64,000 bases of DNA from JACDAE01 sp963717195 (GTDB lineage Bacteria > Chloroflexota > Ktedonobacteria > Ktedonobacterales > Ktedonobacteraceae), in the NCBI GenBank assembly GCA_963717195.1, contig CAVQVR010000012.1, positions 186,001 to 250,000 on the forward strand, given 5' to 3'. The notes below the pieces were generated by a model. That model saw only the letters and a list, made by a program, of their open reading frames with translations. It was not told the DNA's origin and ran no database searches. Numbering within the stretch: the first letter of the stretch is position 1; the number at the start of each line of letters is the position of its first letter. Shown piece by piece: positions 42,922 to 51,827 of the stretch. The position numbers were made by a program, and so were the translations under genes.

Positions 42922-43197
42922 TCAACCCATGAGCTGGACCTTGATCATGAGCATCATTGCGGAGCGGTCGAGTCCTACAGGGCAGACGGGGATGCACGCA
43001 CCGCAGAGGCTACAATCGCGTGCAAAGCGTGCTACGGCTGGAGAGGGTGGGCCAGAGAGCGTTTCTTGATTGAGCTGATGGATAGGGATGGCTTCAGTGA
43101 TTGCTGGGCAGGCACGCAAGCATTCCTGGCAACCAGTGCAGGCTGTCAGTTCACGCATGATTTCCTCACGAGTCTTATGCATGTTTATGTTCTTCAT
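42922..43197 (-). CDS. 4Fe-4S dicluster ferredoxin-like protein
   Basis: A 91-residue protein with two cysteine clusters, CTGCQECLRACP and CSLCGACIPVCP, each suited to a [4Fe-4S] centre. The pattern is like the ferredoxin part of GlpC/HdrC-type subunits, but no catalytic partner gene is adjacent. ATG 43197 follows AGAGGA; the frame is open further upstream. It could be a stand-alone electron carrier or a remnant of a larger complex. Confidence 0.8.
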   Translation of the reverse strand: MKNINMHKTREEIMRELTACTGCQECLRACPAITEAIPIHQLNQETLSGPPSPAVARFARDCSLCGACIPVCPVGLDRSAMMLMIKVQLMG

Positions 43198-43583
43198 GGG
43201 GATATCCTCTTCTAACCATTGTATGATCGTAAGGCATGCCACAAGAGCGTTAAGTGTACTCTGGCGAATGCGATACGCTCATAGTCTATCCAAACGAGGT
43301 GCTCAGTGCATTGGTCTGTGGACGGATTGAGAGGTGTCCTGGAGTATGATTTCTCTACCCTACCTGGGATCAAGCAGATATATTCCAGCTTTTCCACAGC
43401 ATCGACGTAGTTCTACACAGCTCCTCCACATTTTTGGTACGGAATTGGTGGATAAGTGGGTAGTCAGAATAACTCATCCTCGACTATACTCTTCATAGAT
43501 TGAAGTTCTGTTAGGGTCAGCGCCATCATCGGCTATTTCTTTTTTGTATGTGTATCTCTTTAACCGACAAAGGAGGAGTCGCT
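43198..43583. other. divergent intergenic region with DnaA-box-like words
   Basis: About 385 bases between the ferredoxin and membrane-protein genes. TTTTCCACA (43390-43398) and, inverted, TTATCCACC (43449-43457) each match the DnaA box at 8 of 9 positions. No other origin feature (A+T-rich repeats, dnaA or dnaN genes) is present. No confident promoter was identified. Confidence 0.4.
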
Positions 43584-44219
43584 ATGCCTGTCTTAACTTC
43601 ATCAGACCGCCTGGCCCCAAAAAGTATGATACGTCATCGTCCTATTGATCCTACAACGAAAGCGGTAGAGCCGCCACGTGTTCCCAGAGCATCTCGCACA
43701 CAAACACACAGGCCCTCTGCTTCCATCACTGCTCCTATTGATGTGCCTGTATGGAAACACAGTGGAAAGTCACAGGTGGTGCCATGGCGACAACACCTGC
43801 TTATGCTTGGCACTGGCTTCGGCATGGCGCTCGCTGTTCTGTTGGTCATTCTCGGCCAGTTCCTGATCGGGTGGATTGGGACGACCATGGACGACCTGCA
43901 CTATGGACGGCCACGAACCTATCAGGTTGATACCGTTGTCGGCCAGAATGATAGCGTTGCCCATCCAAGCCACTTTATCGCACTGAATCTGCGCGGCCAG
44001 ATCGAAGTGATCGAATTTCCAGGCGGGGATGCAACGCATGCAAAGATCTATCTCGGGCCGCATCTGTATGGCTCGAATGCTGACCTCGTCCCTGTAACGT
44101 TGCAGTTCATTGACTCTCACCATGACCATTATCCCGATATGATTGTCCTGGTTCAAGGAGAAAAAATGGTTTTTAGTAACGTGCAAGGTTCATTTCACGC
44201 ACCGCCCACCAGCTCATAG
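43584..44219 (+). CDS. hypothetical single-pass membrane protein
   Basis: A 211-residue protein. The cytoplasmic N terminus of about 75 residues is Pro/Thr/Arg-rich, one helix follows (LLMLGTGFGMALAVLLVILGQFLIGWIG), and a presumed extracellular beta-rich domain of about 100 residues ends the protein (HFIALNLRGQIEVIEFPGGD, DLVPVTLQFIDSHHDHYPDMIVLVQG). The latter resembles the repeat-like extracytoplasmic domain seen in small Ktedonobacterial membrane proteins, as far as I can tell; no named family. AAAGGAGG precedes the ATG at 43584. No clear partner gene. Confidence 0.7.
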   Translation: MPVLTSSDRLAPKSMIRHRPIDPTTKAVEPPRVPRASRTQTHRPSASITAPIDVPVWKHSGKSQVVPWRQHLLMLGTGFGMALAVLLVILGQFLIGWIGTTMDDLHYGRPRTYQVDTVVGQNDSVAHPSHFIALNLRGQIEVIEFPGGDATHAKIYLGPHLYGSNADLVPVTLQFIDSHHDHYPDMIVLVQGEKMVFSNVQGSFHAPPTSS

Positions 44220-44240
44220 CAAGCACTCAGCTATTGTGAG

Positions 44241-44316
44241 GTGTAACTGTAACCGTCAACTTTCCAGTGCACCAGATGTGACTTTCCAATGCACGAGAGG
44301 CACATTTCCAATGCAC
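44241..44316. mobile_element. solitary IS21-like end with three 22-bp-spaced repeats
   Basis: TTTCCAGTGCAC (44261-44272), TTTCCAATGCAC (44283-44294) and TTTCCAATGCAC (44305-44316) recur with an exact 22-base period, preceded by TGTAACTGTAACC at 44242. IS21-family elements carry multiple short transposase-binding repeats near a terminal TGT-type end. No istA or istB gene follows, so this would be a relic end or a one-ended deletion product. TGCACGCAAC and GTTGCGTGCA form a hairpin just after it (44312-44350 region). The family assignment is from memory and should be treated as inference. Confidence 0.5.
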
Positions 44317-44942
44317 GCAACCCAAAAATCCTGCATTTTCGTTGCGTGCATTTTATCTCCTCAAGCCCTGCAATACAGTGAATTGTCACACTCGATACTC
44401 CCCTTGCTCTTTCTACGTATTGAAGACGGTAGGAGTTGAATCTCCATGATCTTCGACAGGAAGCGGGCACCCGGTCAACCGTTTATTTTCCCCCTGTTGG
44501 TGCTTCAGCAGAGGCCATTATGATAAAATATACTGTTATTCCCTATTTTGATAAGCAACTATTGCCAGAGGTAATTGCTAGAGAGTATAGACGCGCTTTA
44601 GCAATCAACTTCGATTACATTCACAAGAGATTAACCTCACCCCAATTTACAGACACTGTTTTAACTATTTTTTGAGGTGAGTATATTACTCAATAGAGCC
44701 ATCTGATAGGCTCACCAATAGAATTCCTGATACAACAGATGAGAAAAGTGCAAATGCTTATGGTAACACGTAGAACTGGCTACTACGGGGATCTGTCAGC
44801 AGATTATTCAAAGCCAGAACCTGTTTCTCGTGAGATTGGGCAAAAGCTGCTGCACTGGCTGCATTAGACAAACAGACAGGCAATGGTCAACGCATAATAC
44901 TTGAAAACACGCACAGAGAACAAAAGGAAGGTGTAAGGTAAT
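44317..44942. other. long intergenic stretch before the DJ-1/GlgX operon
   Basis: About 625 bases. A weak frame near 44520-44675 (MIKYTVIPYFDKQLLPEV) has no ribosome-binding site and no family match. No transposase fragment could be recognised. The operon promoter must lie in the last 150 bases, but no consensus pair is convincing. Confidence 0.45.
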
Positions 44943-45578
44943 ATGGCAAACAGACCCGACGCGAGCAAAAGAAAAATCGGCGTACTCATCGAAGCACATT
45001 TTGATGAGACCGAGTTTGTTCGCTTTAACGAAGTTTTCCCAACTTACGGCTATGAAGTTGAATACATCACCCATTTGTGGGGGCAGGACCAGCTCACGTT
45101 CAAAGGAAATGACTTTACGCAAGAAGTAACAGTGACAAAAGAGGTTTCTACTGTTAATCTGGTCGATTACCGTGCCATTATCCTTATTGGTGGCTATGCG
45201 ATGGACCGGCTGCGCTACCAGGAGCACCCACAGGAAGGACGCCCAAACACTGCACCTGCCGTCGAGTTCCTACGCAAGGCTGTGAAAGGAATGGACAATG
45301 GTCAGTTAAAAATTGGCAGCATCTGTCACTCCCTCTGGCTGTTTTGTGCGGCACCAGAAACGCTCTCAGGACGTAAAGTCACCTGCGCTCACAATATCAT
45401 GGGTGATGTGCAAAATGCGGGTGGTCGCCTGGTCTTTGCCGGTGATCAGCTCATTGATACGTGCATAGATGGCAATTTAATTACCGGTCGGCATCCCGGG
45501 ATCGTCGACGCCTTTATGCAGATCTTCCTGGCCGAACTGGAAAAAGCGTCTCCTCAACCGGCGCTTCCAACATTGTAA
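44943..45578 (+). CDS. DJ-1/PfpI-family protein
   Basis: A 211-residue member of the DJ-1/PfpI superfamily. The nucleophile elbow reads GSICHSLWLF with Cys128 followed by His, and the acidic partner is near the N terminus (LIEAHFDETEF). Such proteins act as proteases or chaperones, glyoxalase III, or deglycases; this sequence alone does not tell which. AAGGAAGG precedes the ATG. GlgX starts 117 bases downstream on the same strand, so sugar-derived aldehyde detoxification alongside glycogen use is plausible. Confidence 0.87.
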   Translation: MANRPDASKRKIGVLIEAHFDETEFVRFNEVFPTYGYEVEYITHLWGQDQLTFKGNDFTQEVTVTKEVSTVNLVDYRAIILIGGYAMDRLRYQEHPQEGRPNTAPAVEFLRKAVKGMDNGQLKIGSICHSLWLFCAAPETLSGRKVTCAHNIMGDVQNAGGRLVFAGDQLIDTCIDGNLITGRHPGIVDAFMQIFLAELEKASPQPALPTL

Positions 45579-45695
45579 TGGTCGCCATAAACATGTCACA
45601 CATATTTACCATGTCACGTGTCGAAGGTTATAGTAGCGAACTGCAGTCGCACAAAAAGCTGCTTGTCTAATCCACCACTGGTAAGGAGAAAAACA

Positions 45696-47849
45696 ATGGC
45701 TATGATCGCGCTTCGATCAGAAGAGACAACGTCCAGGTATCAAGTAGAGCCTGGACGCTCTCATCCCATAGGAGCTGTACCAGACGAACAGGGTGTCAAC
45801 TTCTCGGTCTTCGCAGATCGCGCTACAGGCGTCGAGTTGTTGCTCTTTGACGAGCATGATGATCCTGAACCGATTTTGACGATTGCACTGGACCCGATTA
45901 TTAATAAAATCTACCACTTCTGGCATGTCTATGTAAGAGGCTGCAAAGCAGGCATGCACTACGCCTATCGTGTCAGCGGCCCACAAGACCTGCAGAACAT
46001 GGGAGATCGCTACGATCACGACAAGGTCTTGATTGATCCCTACTCGAAAGGCAATACCAATACACTATGGGATCGTGCCGCCACCTGCCGCCCTGGAGAT
46101 AACGTAAGGGTCTCCATGCGCAGTGTCGTTCTCGATACTAGCAGCTATGATTGGGAGGGAGATCAGCCCTTAAATCGTCCTATGAACGAGACGATCATCT
46201 ATGAAATGCATGTGCGAGGTTTCACCCAATCAGCATCATCGGACTGTCAACATCCCGGCACCTTTAGCGGGATTATCGAAAAGATCCCCTATCTTCAGGA
46301 ACTGGGAGTCACTACGCTGGAACTGATGCCGGTCTTTGACTTTGATCAGAAGGAGGCCAAACAGGTCGTTGATGGCCGTCCTCTCCCGAATTATTGGGGC
46401 TACGATCCCATTGGTTTTTTCTCGCCCCATAATGGATACTGCGTCTCGCCTGAAGATGGCAGCCATATCACCGAGTTCCGGGATATGGTCAAGGCGTTGC
46501 ATCGAGCGGGTATTGAAGTCATCCTCGATGTTGTGTTCAACCATACCGGTGAAGGCAACGAGTTAGGACCGATGATCAGCTTCAAAGGCTTCGCGAACAG
46601 CCACTACTACATCTTATCCTCACAGGATCGCCAATACTATATGAACTATACTGGCTGCGGAAACACCTTGAGCGGAAACCATCCACTTACAGAGGAACTG
46701 ATTATCGATTCTCTGGAATACTGGGTCAAGGAAATGCATGTTGATGGCTTCCGTTTTGACGAGGCTGTTATCCTCTGCCGTGATGAGAGCGGCGTACCCA
46801 TCGTCTATCCCCCGGTCATCTGGCGCATAGAGCTATCAGAGGTACTTGCCGATACAAAGGTTATCGCCGAAGCCTGGGATGCCGCGGGACTCTATGAAGT
46901 TGGCTACTTTCCTGGCTATCGTTGGGGCGAATGGAACGGTCGTTTCCGCGATACCATCAGGCACTTTGTCAAAGGCGACGCGGATTACACTGATGGAAAG
47001 ACTCTCGTTGGTAGGGTTGCTGATGTAATTGCGGGGAGCGCGGACATCTTCCAATCTACCGGTGAACTCCCGATCAACAGCATCAATTTCATTACCTGCC
47101 ACGATGGCTTCACACTCAACGACCTCGTTTCATACAACGGCAAACATAACGAGGCCAACGGTGAGGATAATCGCGATGGCATCGATGAAAATCTGAGCTG
47201 GAACTGCGGTTTTGAAGGTACTACAGACGATCCAGAAGTAGAGGCTCTGCGTAAACGTCAGGTCAAGAACTTCGCGACAATCCTTCTTCTCTCCCAGGGC
47301 GTCCCAATGATATTGGGAGGAGATGAGATCCGACGTACACAGCAAGGTAATAATAATGCCTACTGTCAGGATAATGAAATCAGCTGGTTCGACTGGAAGC
47401 TGGCTGAAAAGAATCGTGATATCTACCGCTTCTTTAAGCAGATGATAGCATTGCGCAAAAGTTTACCAACATTGCGGCGTGATCATTTCTTTAGTGGCGA
47501 GATCAACGAACGCGGGTTGGCTGATATCAGTTGGCACGGTTGCCGTCTCTATAGCCCTGGTTGGGAAGATCCCTCTTCTAGGGTCCTGGCCTTTACCATA
47601 GGAGGCTTTCCACAACAGGACCGCTTCGAGGACATAGATATTCACGTAATGCTCAATATGGACTGGCATGATCTCGATTTTGATGTGCCGCCGCTGAGCA
47701 ACCGCCAATGGTACAGAATTGTTGATACAGCGCAGGATGCACCGCTCGATATCACCGAAAACCTCCTGAAACCTGACAACGAGAGCCGGATAACACAGAG
47801 TACCTGCCATGTAAAAAATCGCAGCGTTGTTATACTAATTTCGCGCTAG
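45696..47849 (+). CDS. glgX: glycogen debranching enzyme (GlgX/isoamylase type)
   Basis: A 717-residue GH13 enzyme. An N-terminal CBM48 domain (HPIGAVPDEQGVNFSVFADRAT) precedes the barrel. Catalytic residues are visible: nucleophile Asp355 in DGFRFDEA, acid/base Glu392 in VIAEAWDAAG and transition-state Asp470 in TCHDGFTLNDLVSYN. It hydrolyses alpha-1,6 branches of phosphorylase-trimmed glycogen. ATG 45696 follows AAGGAG by 7 bases; the frame is open from 45618. It sits between DJ-1 and the AGE-STAS gene (23-base gap), the three forming an operon. No other glycogen gene (glgA, glgB, glgC, glgP) is in the window. Confidence 0.93.
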   Translation: MAMIALRSEETTSRYQVEPGRSHPIGAVPDEQGVNFSVFADRATGVELLLFDEHDDPEPILTIALDPIINKIYHFWHVYVRGCKAGMHYAYRVSGPQDLQNMGDRYDHDKVLIDPYSKGNTNTLWDRAATCRPGDNVRVSMRSVVLDTSSYDWEGDQPLNRPMNETIIYEMHVRGFTQSASSDCQHPGTFSGIIEKIPYLQELGVTTLELMPVFDFDQKEAKQVVDGRPLPNYWGYDPIGFFSPHNGYCVSPEDGSHITEFRDMVKALHRAGIEVILDVVFNHTGEGNELGPMISFKGFANSHYYILSSQDRQYYMNYTGCGNTLSGNHPLTEELIIDSLEYWVKEMHVDGFRFDEAVILCRDESGVPIVYPPVIWRIELSEVLADTKVIAEAWDAAGLYEVGYFPGYRWGEWNGRFRDTIRHFVKGDADYTDGKTLVGRVADVIAGSADIFQSTGELPINSINFITCHDGFTLNDLVSYNGKHNEANGEDNRDGIDENLSWNCGFEGTTDDPEVEALRKRQVKNFATILLLSQGVPMILGGDEIRRTQQGNNNAYCQDNEISWFDWKLAEKNRDIYRFFKQMIALRKSLPTLRRDHFFSGEINERGLADISWHGCRLYSPGWEDPSSRVLAFTIGGFPQQDRFEDIDIHVMLNMDWHDLDFDVPPLSNRQWYRIVDTAQDAPLDITENLLKPDNESRITQSTCHVKNRSVVILISR

Positions 47850-47872
47850 CGAAAGAAAAAAGGAAATATTTC

Positions 47873-50098
47873 ATGGATAACATGCATTTCACCTTTGCTG
47901 ATACCATCACGGGCTACGTCACTACTCCCGTTGATACAAATCAGCGTACCTTTGGTCTGAAAACAACCGATGGACGCGACTTCATCATAAAGTTGACCGA
48001 CACAACCTATGGGGAAGTGCTGCGCAACTTAAACGAACCCTTTCAGGACCCTGGAGCTCCATTAGAAAGCCTGATTGAGCAGGATCGCTATCTGTTCGCT
48101 TATGGCATCTTCTATCATGAGAGCGGTCAGTTTCGCTTTGAAGCCAAGCACATTATCTTCCCTGAACGTCAGCCAGGAGAATATCGCTTCGAGGAACCGG
48201 ACTGGTGGATCAAACAGATGCGCGCATTAGCTGAATTCTACTACAATGCGCAATTCCCTGATGGCATCGTCGATTATCGAAATTATCGTACAAGCCTGAC
48301 CGTCGAAGGCCAGAAAATCCTCAGCACCCGTCAGGAAACCGATACTATCTCACGCATGGTATACGGTTTTGCTACCGCTTATCTGGTGACCGGAGAAGGA
48401 CGTTATCTGGAGGCGGCTGAAAAAGGGACCGAGTACCTGCGCGAACATATGCGTGCCGTCGATACTGACGAAAATACAGCATCCTGGTACCATGGTATCG
48501 ACGTTCAAGGAACACAAGAACGCAAGATTCTGGCCTCTGAATTTGGTGATGATTATGATGCAATTCCAGCCTATGAGCAGATCTACGCTCTGGCAGGACC
48601 AGTCCAGACCTATCGTATAACTGGCGATCCTCGCATTCTAAATGATGCCGAGATGACCCTTAATCTGTTCAACAAATATTTCCTGGATCGCGAAAAAGGG
48701 GGCTTTTTCTCTCACATCGATCCCGTTACCCTTGACCCACGTGCAGAAGCTCTGGGTAAGGATCGCGCTCGTAAGAACTGGAACTCCGTAGGCGATCATG
48801 CTCCTGCCTATCTGATCAATCTCTGGCTGGCAACGGGTGAGAGCAAATACGCTGATCTACTCGCAACCCTCGCCGACACAATTGTGCAGCACTTTCCAGA
48901 TTATGAGAATAGCCCGTTTGTTCAGGAACGTTTCCATGAAGACTGGAGCCCTGATAGAACCTGGAGCTGGCAGCAGAACCGGGCTGTCGTAGGGCATAAC
49001 CTCAAAATTGCCTGGAATCTGATGCGCATCCATCACTTGAGGCCGAACGAACGCTATACCACTCTCGCCCGGAAGATTGCAGATATTATGCCTGAGGCAG
49101 GCATGGACCGCCAACGTGGCGGCTGGTATGATGTAGTGGAACGTGAATTAAGTGCCAATGAAGAATGGTACCGTTTCGCCTGGCATGACCGTAAGGCATG
49201 GTGGCAGCAGGAACAGGCGATCCTCGCCTACCTGATCCTTCATGGCTCATTGAAAGAGCCTGAATATCTGCGCATGGCTCGCAAATTGGCCGCCTTCTAC
49301 AATGCTTTCTTCCCCGACCTGGATAACGGGGGCGTCAACTTTAATGTTCTGTCAACGGGCATCCCCTACTTGATGGGAACGGAGCGGCTCAAAGGGAGCC
49401 ACTCTATGTCTGGCTACCATTCATTTGAATTGTGCTACCTGGCAACCGTTTACACCAATCTCTTAATCAAGAAGCAACCGATGGATTTCTACTTCAAGCC
49501 TCAGTCAGGTGCACTCAAGGATAACATCCTACGCGTTCAACCCGATATTCTTCCAGCCGGCAGTGTGCACATCGAGGAAGTCTGGATTAACGGGGAGCGT
49601 CATCGCGATTTTGATGCCAACGCCATGACGATTACGCTCCCTTCGACCAGGGAACAACATCCCCTCAAGCAGCGCCCCACCTGGGCTGGTGATCCTGCCC
49701 TGGAACCGGCAGCATTGCAGGAGTTACATGTACGAGTACGACTTGCGCCAGTTGATGTCGCGTTCGATTCAGAACTGAACATAGTCGATGGCACAGCTCT
49801 GCTTACGCTATTTGGAAATCTCGACAATACATCAGAGCCAATTTTCAAGAAGCAGCTGGATAAAATCGTTGCCGCTCATCCCAAGCAGGTCGTTCTGCGT
49901 ATGGAAAGCCTTCAGACGATGGCAAAAGAGTCTGCTCGCGAGCTAGATTTCGCACGCCAGCAGCTTCCTGTTGAAGAGAATATCTACGCGGTGGGTACGC
50001 AGGAGGAGGTGAAGCAGATCCTCAAGCGTGTCGGTATCTGGGAAGAACTTAAGCCACTGGATACGTTCGATGCAAAAAAATTGGGTCTGCCCGGTTAA
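47873..50098 (+). CDS. OB-like/AGE/STAS fusion protein
   Basis: A 741-residue three-domain protein. Residues 1-85 look like a small OB-type beta barrel (TITGYVTTPVDTNQRTFGLK). Residues 100-560 form an alpha6/alpha6 barrel of the N-acylglucosamine 2-epimerase (AGE) family (ISRMVYGFATAYLVTG, WWQQEQAILAYLIL, and YHSFELCYLATVY). Residues about 634-728 form a STAS domain (LTLFGNLDN, KQVVLRMESLQ, VGTQEEVKQILKRVGI), with a Ser in KESARE near the usual phosphorylated Ser. AAAGGAAA precedes the ATG; it follows GlgX by 23 bases. A sugar-epimerising or isomerising enzyme joined to an anti-sigma-antagonist domain is unusual. Confidence 0.85.
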   Translation: MDNMHFTFADTITGYVTTPVDTNQRTFGLKTTDGRDFIIKLTDTTYGEVLRNLNEPFQDPGAPLESLIEQDRYLFAYGIFYHESGQFRFEAKHIIFPERQPGEYRFEEPDWWIKQMRALAEFYYNAQFPDGIVDYRNYRTSLTVEGQKILSTRQETDTISRMVYGFATAYLVTGEGRYLEAAEKGTEYLREHMRAVDTDENTASWYHGIDVQGTQERKILASEFGDDYDAIPAYEQIYALAGPVQTYRITGDPRILNDAEMTLNLFNKYFLDREKGGFFSHIDPVTLDPRAEALGKDRARKNWNSVGDHAPAYLINLWLATGESKYADLLATLADTIVQHFPDYENSPFVQERFHEDWSPDRTWSWQQNRAVVGHNLKIAWNLMRIHHLRPNERYTTLARKIADIMPEAGMDRQRGGWYDVVERELSANEEWYRFAWHDRKAWWQQEQAILAYLILHGSLKEPEYLRMARKLAAFYNAFFPDLDNGGVNFNVLSTGIPYLMGTERLKGSHSMSGYHSFELCYLATVYTNLLIKKQPMDFYFKPQSGALKDNILRVQPDILPAGSVHIEEVWINGERHRDFDANAMTITLPSTREQHPLKQRPTWAGDPALEPAALQELHVRVRLAPVDVAFDSELNIVDGTALLTLFGNLDNTSEPIFKKQLDKIVAAHPKQVVLRMESLQTMAKESARELDFARQQLPVEENIYAVGTQEEVKQILKRVGIWEELKPLDTFDAKKLGLPG

Positions 50099-50249
50099 TC
50101 TTTTCCACCCACACTATTGCCTCTAAAGCTATAGGGACCCGGTTGGACCGCCTTTGTTTGATGGGTAGATGTGGGGCACGACAGGTTCATAAATCTCACC
50201 CCCATACACATGAAGTTAAGAGCAAGGGAGCAGTAAAAAGAGAAGGGAA

Positions 50250-50294
50250 ATGATGAAGCTTCTGTCACCGGATCACCGACAGAAGCTTCATCAT
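50250..50294. repeat. 17-bp perfect hairpin after the AGE-STAS gene
   Basis: TGATGAAGCTTCTGTC (50251-50266) pairs with GACAGAAGCTTCATCA (50278-50293); the flanking A and T extend it to 17 pairs, with an 11-base loop ACCGGATCACC. It lies 152 bases after the stop of the operon and is not followed by T residues. It may be a transcript-end stabiliser or an element remnant. Confidence 0.7.
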
Positions 50295-50711
50295 CTCAGG
50301 AAGCGTTGGATCTGCTGGCAGGAAAAAGGAAGGAGAGAGAGGCCATGCGGGGTTGGTCAGAGCAAAAAGGGCGCAGAGAAGCGATCATGGTCCTCGCCAG
50401 CAGGAAAAAGGGCAAACGCTAGCAGCCGATGAGAGCGGGTGATCTTGCGGGATCGCTCGTCGTCATCGTCACGTGAGACGATTGTCGCATCGGGATCGCG
50501 AGCCTTACGTGATCAAGACCGCCGCGACCGCTTTTCTCGGGCGTTCTCGTGTTGGCATTGCCTTATAAGATCAGTCCTCGTGCGCGTGACGTTTTGCTTA
50601 TCATCACTCTAACAGGTACTGATCCCTTTGTTTTCATTTCAGGACTTCTTGGTGGAGAAAATTAAATAGCCCTGCAATGACGGTGGACAACGGCTTCCCA
50701 TTATAAGACGA

Positions 50712-50816
50712 TGGTATACCAAAGTAGTACATGAGTAGCTCCATTTTGTCAAGTAAGCCAGTATACTGTGGATAAATATTTTTAATGACTTGACAAAAAG
50801 CATAAAATGGTATACC
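50712..50816 (+). promoter_or_regulatory. GntR-type operators around the GntR promoter
   Basis: TGGTATACCA (50712-50721) and TGGTATACC (50808-50816) match the FadR-type GntR consensus TGGTnnnACCA; a third palindrome CAGTATACTG (50759-50768) lies midway. TTGACA (50790-50795) precedes the third site by 12 bases, so binding there would cover the promoter. Centres are spaced about 47 to 49 bases, which could allow looping. Confidence 0.65.
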
Positions 50817-50917
50817 TTTAGAGCAAATATCGTTGTTCTCATTCGGTTGGCGCAGTTGTTGAGCGGCCCGTCAGCCTTGCATTTGCAGTACGACTAAACG
50901 TCAGGAGACCAGAAAAC

Positions 50918-51718
50918 GTGACACGACACTCATCGGCAATAGACTTGGATGCAGTCGAAAAAGAGTCCAGCGGCATCGCAGAATTATACGCTCGTCTGCG
51001 TGAGATGATCCTGGACGGCGTCTATCAGTCGGGAGCGTTGTTGCCGGAGCGGGAATTGGCTCGCACATTTGGTGTTAGCCGCACACCTCTGCGCGAGGTG
51101 CTACGCATGTTGCAGGCGGAGGGTCTCATTGAGGCTGGTCGATATCAGCGCAGTCGGGTGACGGCTTTCGAGCCAGAGACGCTCGATGCCCTGTACGCTA
51201 TTCGCATTCAGTTGGAAACGCTGGGTATTGCTCTAAGTGTTTCCCAGTTCCAGCAGCGCGACCTGGACACGCTGAACCTGTTGCTATCGGAGATGCATAC
51301 CATTCACGTTCTGGATGACTGGGAGAAGCCGCATCATCGCTTTCACAGCCTCCTGATTGCCTACGCAGGTCAGCATCTGAATGCGACCATCACTGATTTC
51401 GCCAAACGTAGCGAGCCCTATGTGCGCATGTACGGGCGTATTGATGCAAATGCTCGTTCCACAAGCATTGCCGATCACGAGCAGATTGTACAGGCGTGTC
51501 AGGAGCGCAACGAAGTGGAAGCGATGCAGAGGCTGGCCCGTCATCTGACGAGGACGGCATTGACGGTGCTAGCGCAGATGGCACCGGAGTATGAGCCTGT
51601 CGCAGTACGCATGGCCTTGCAGATGGTTGGAGCAAATACACCTCTTCCCGAGGCACCATCGTCCAGGAGGCAAACGCGTCGAGGGAAGGAGGCTCAGGCG
51701 AACGGAAACAGAAACTAG
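50918..51718 (+). CDS. GntR-family regulator with FCD domain
   Basis: A 266-residue regulator. The winged helix includes LYARLREMILDGVYQSGALLPERELARTFGVSRTPLREVLRMLQAEGLI; the all-helical FCD domain follows (YAIRIQLETLGIAL, FHSLLIAYAGQ, DHEQIVQACQERNEVEAM). FCD regulators usually bind organic acids. GTG start with AGGAG upstream. Operator-like palindromes precede it. It leads an aromatic-type catabolic gene set on the same strand and likely controls it. Confidence 0.92.
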   Translation: MTRHSSAIDLDAVEKESSGIAELYARLREMILDGVYQSGALLPERELARTFGVSRTPLREVLRMLQAEGLIEAGRYQRSRVTAFEPETLDALYAIRIQLETLGIALSVSQFQQRDLDTLNLLLSEMHTIHVLDDWEKPHHRFHSLLIAYAGQHLNATITDFAKRSEPYVRMYGRIDANARSTSIADHEQIVQACQERNEVEAMQRLARHLTRTALTVLAQMAPEYEPVAVRMALQMVGANTPLPEAPSSRRQTRRGKEAQANGNRN

Positions 51719-51827
51719 CGCGTGTAAAAAAAGCGAATAGTGTGTTTTTTAAGCATGAGGTGGGATACGTTGGAGAAAGGTCTCTCGTTTCGGAACCACT
51801 ACGTCACAGATGACAAGGAGGAAATCG

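Larger units (their letters stand above)
50099..50917. other. 819-base intergenic region with degraded coding sequence
   Basis: It holds the hairpin at 50250-50294, three palindromes near the GntR promoter, and a frame without a start codon (about 50237-50422, including ALDLLAGKRKEREAMRGW) that reads like the charged tail of an unidentified protein. A 60-codon overlapping frame from 50250 is judged spurious. The 50430-50600 part is G+C-richer and unassigned. Confidence 0.5.

Noticed and set aside
43390..43457. Two DnaA-box-like 9-mers, possible replication origin
   Set aside because: Only two 8/9 matches, no A+T-rich unwinding repeats and no dnaA, dnaN or gidA neighbours; chance matches are likely.
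44436..44675. 79-codon plus-strand frame before the DJ-1 gene
   Set aside because: No ribosome-binding site for either ATG and no recognisable domain; probably chance, though degraded coding sequence cannot be excluded.
50250..50432. 60-codon frame starting within the hairpin after the AGE-STAS gene
   Set aside because: Its first codons are the hairpin arm and the rest is Lys/Arg-rich without domain features; another frame through the region looks as protein-like but has no start.
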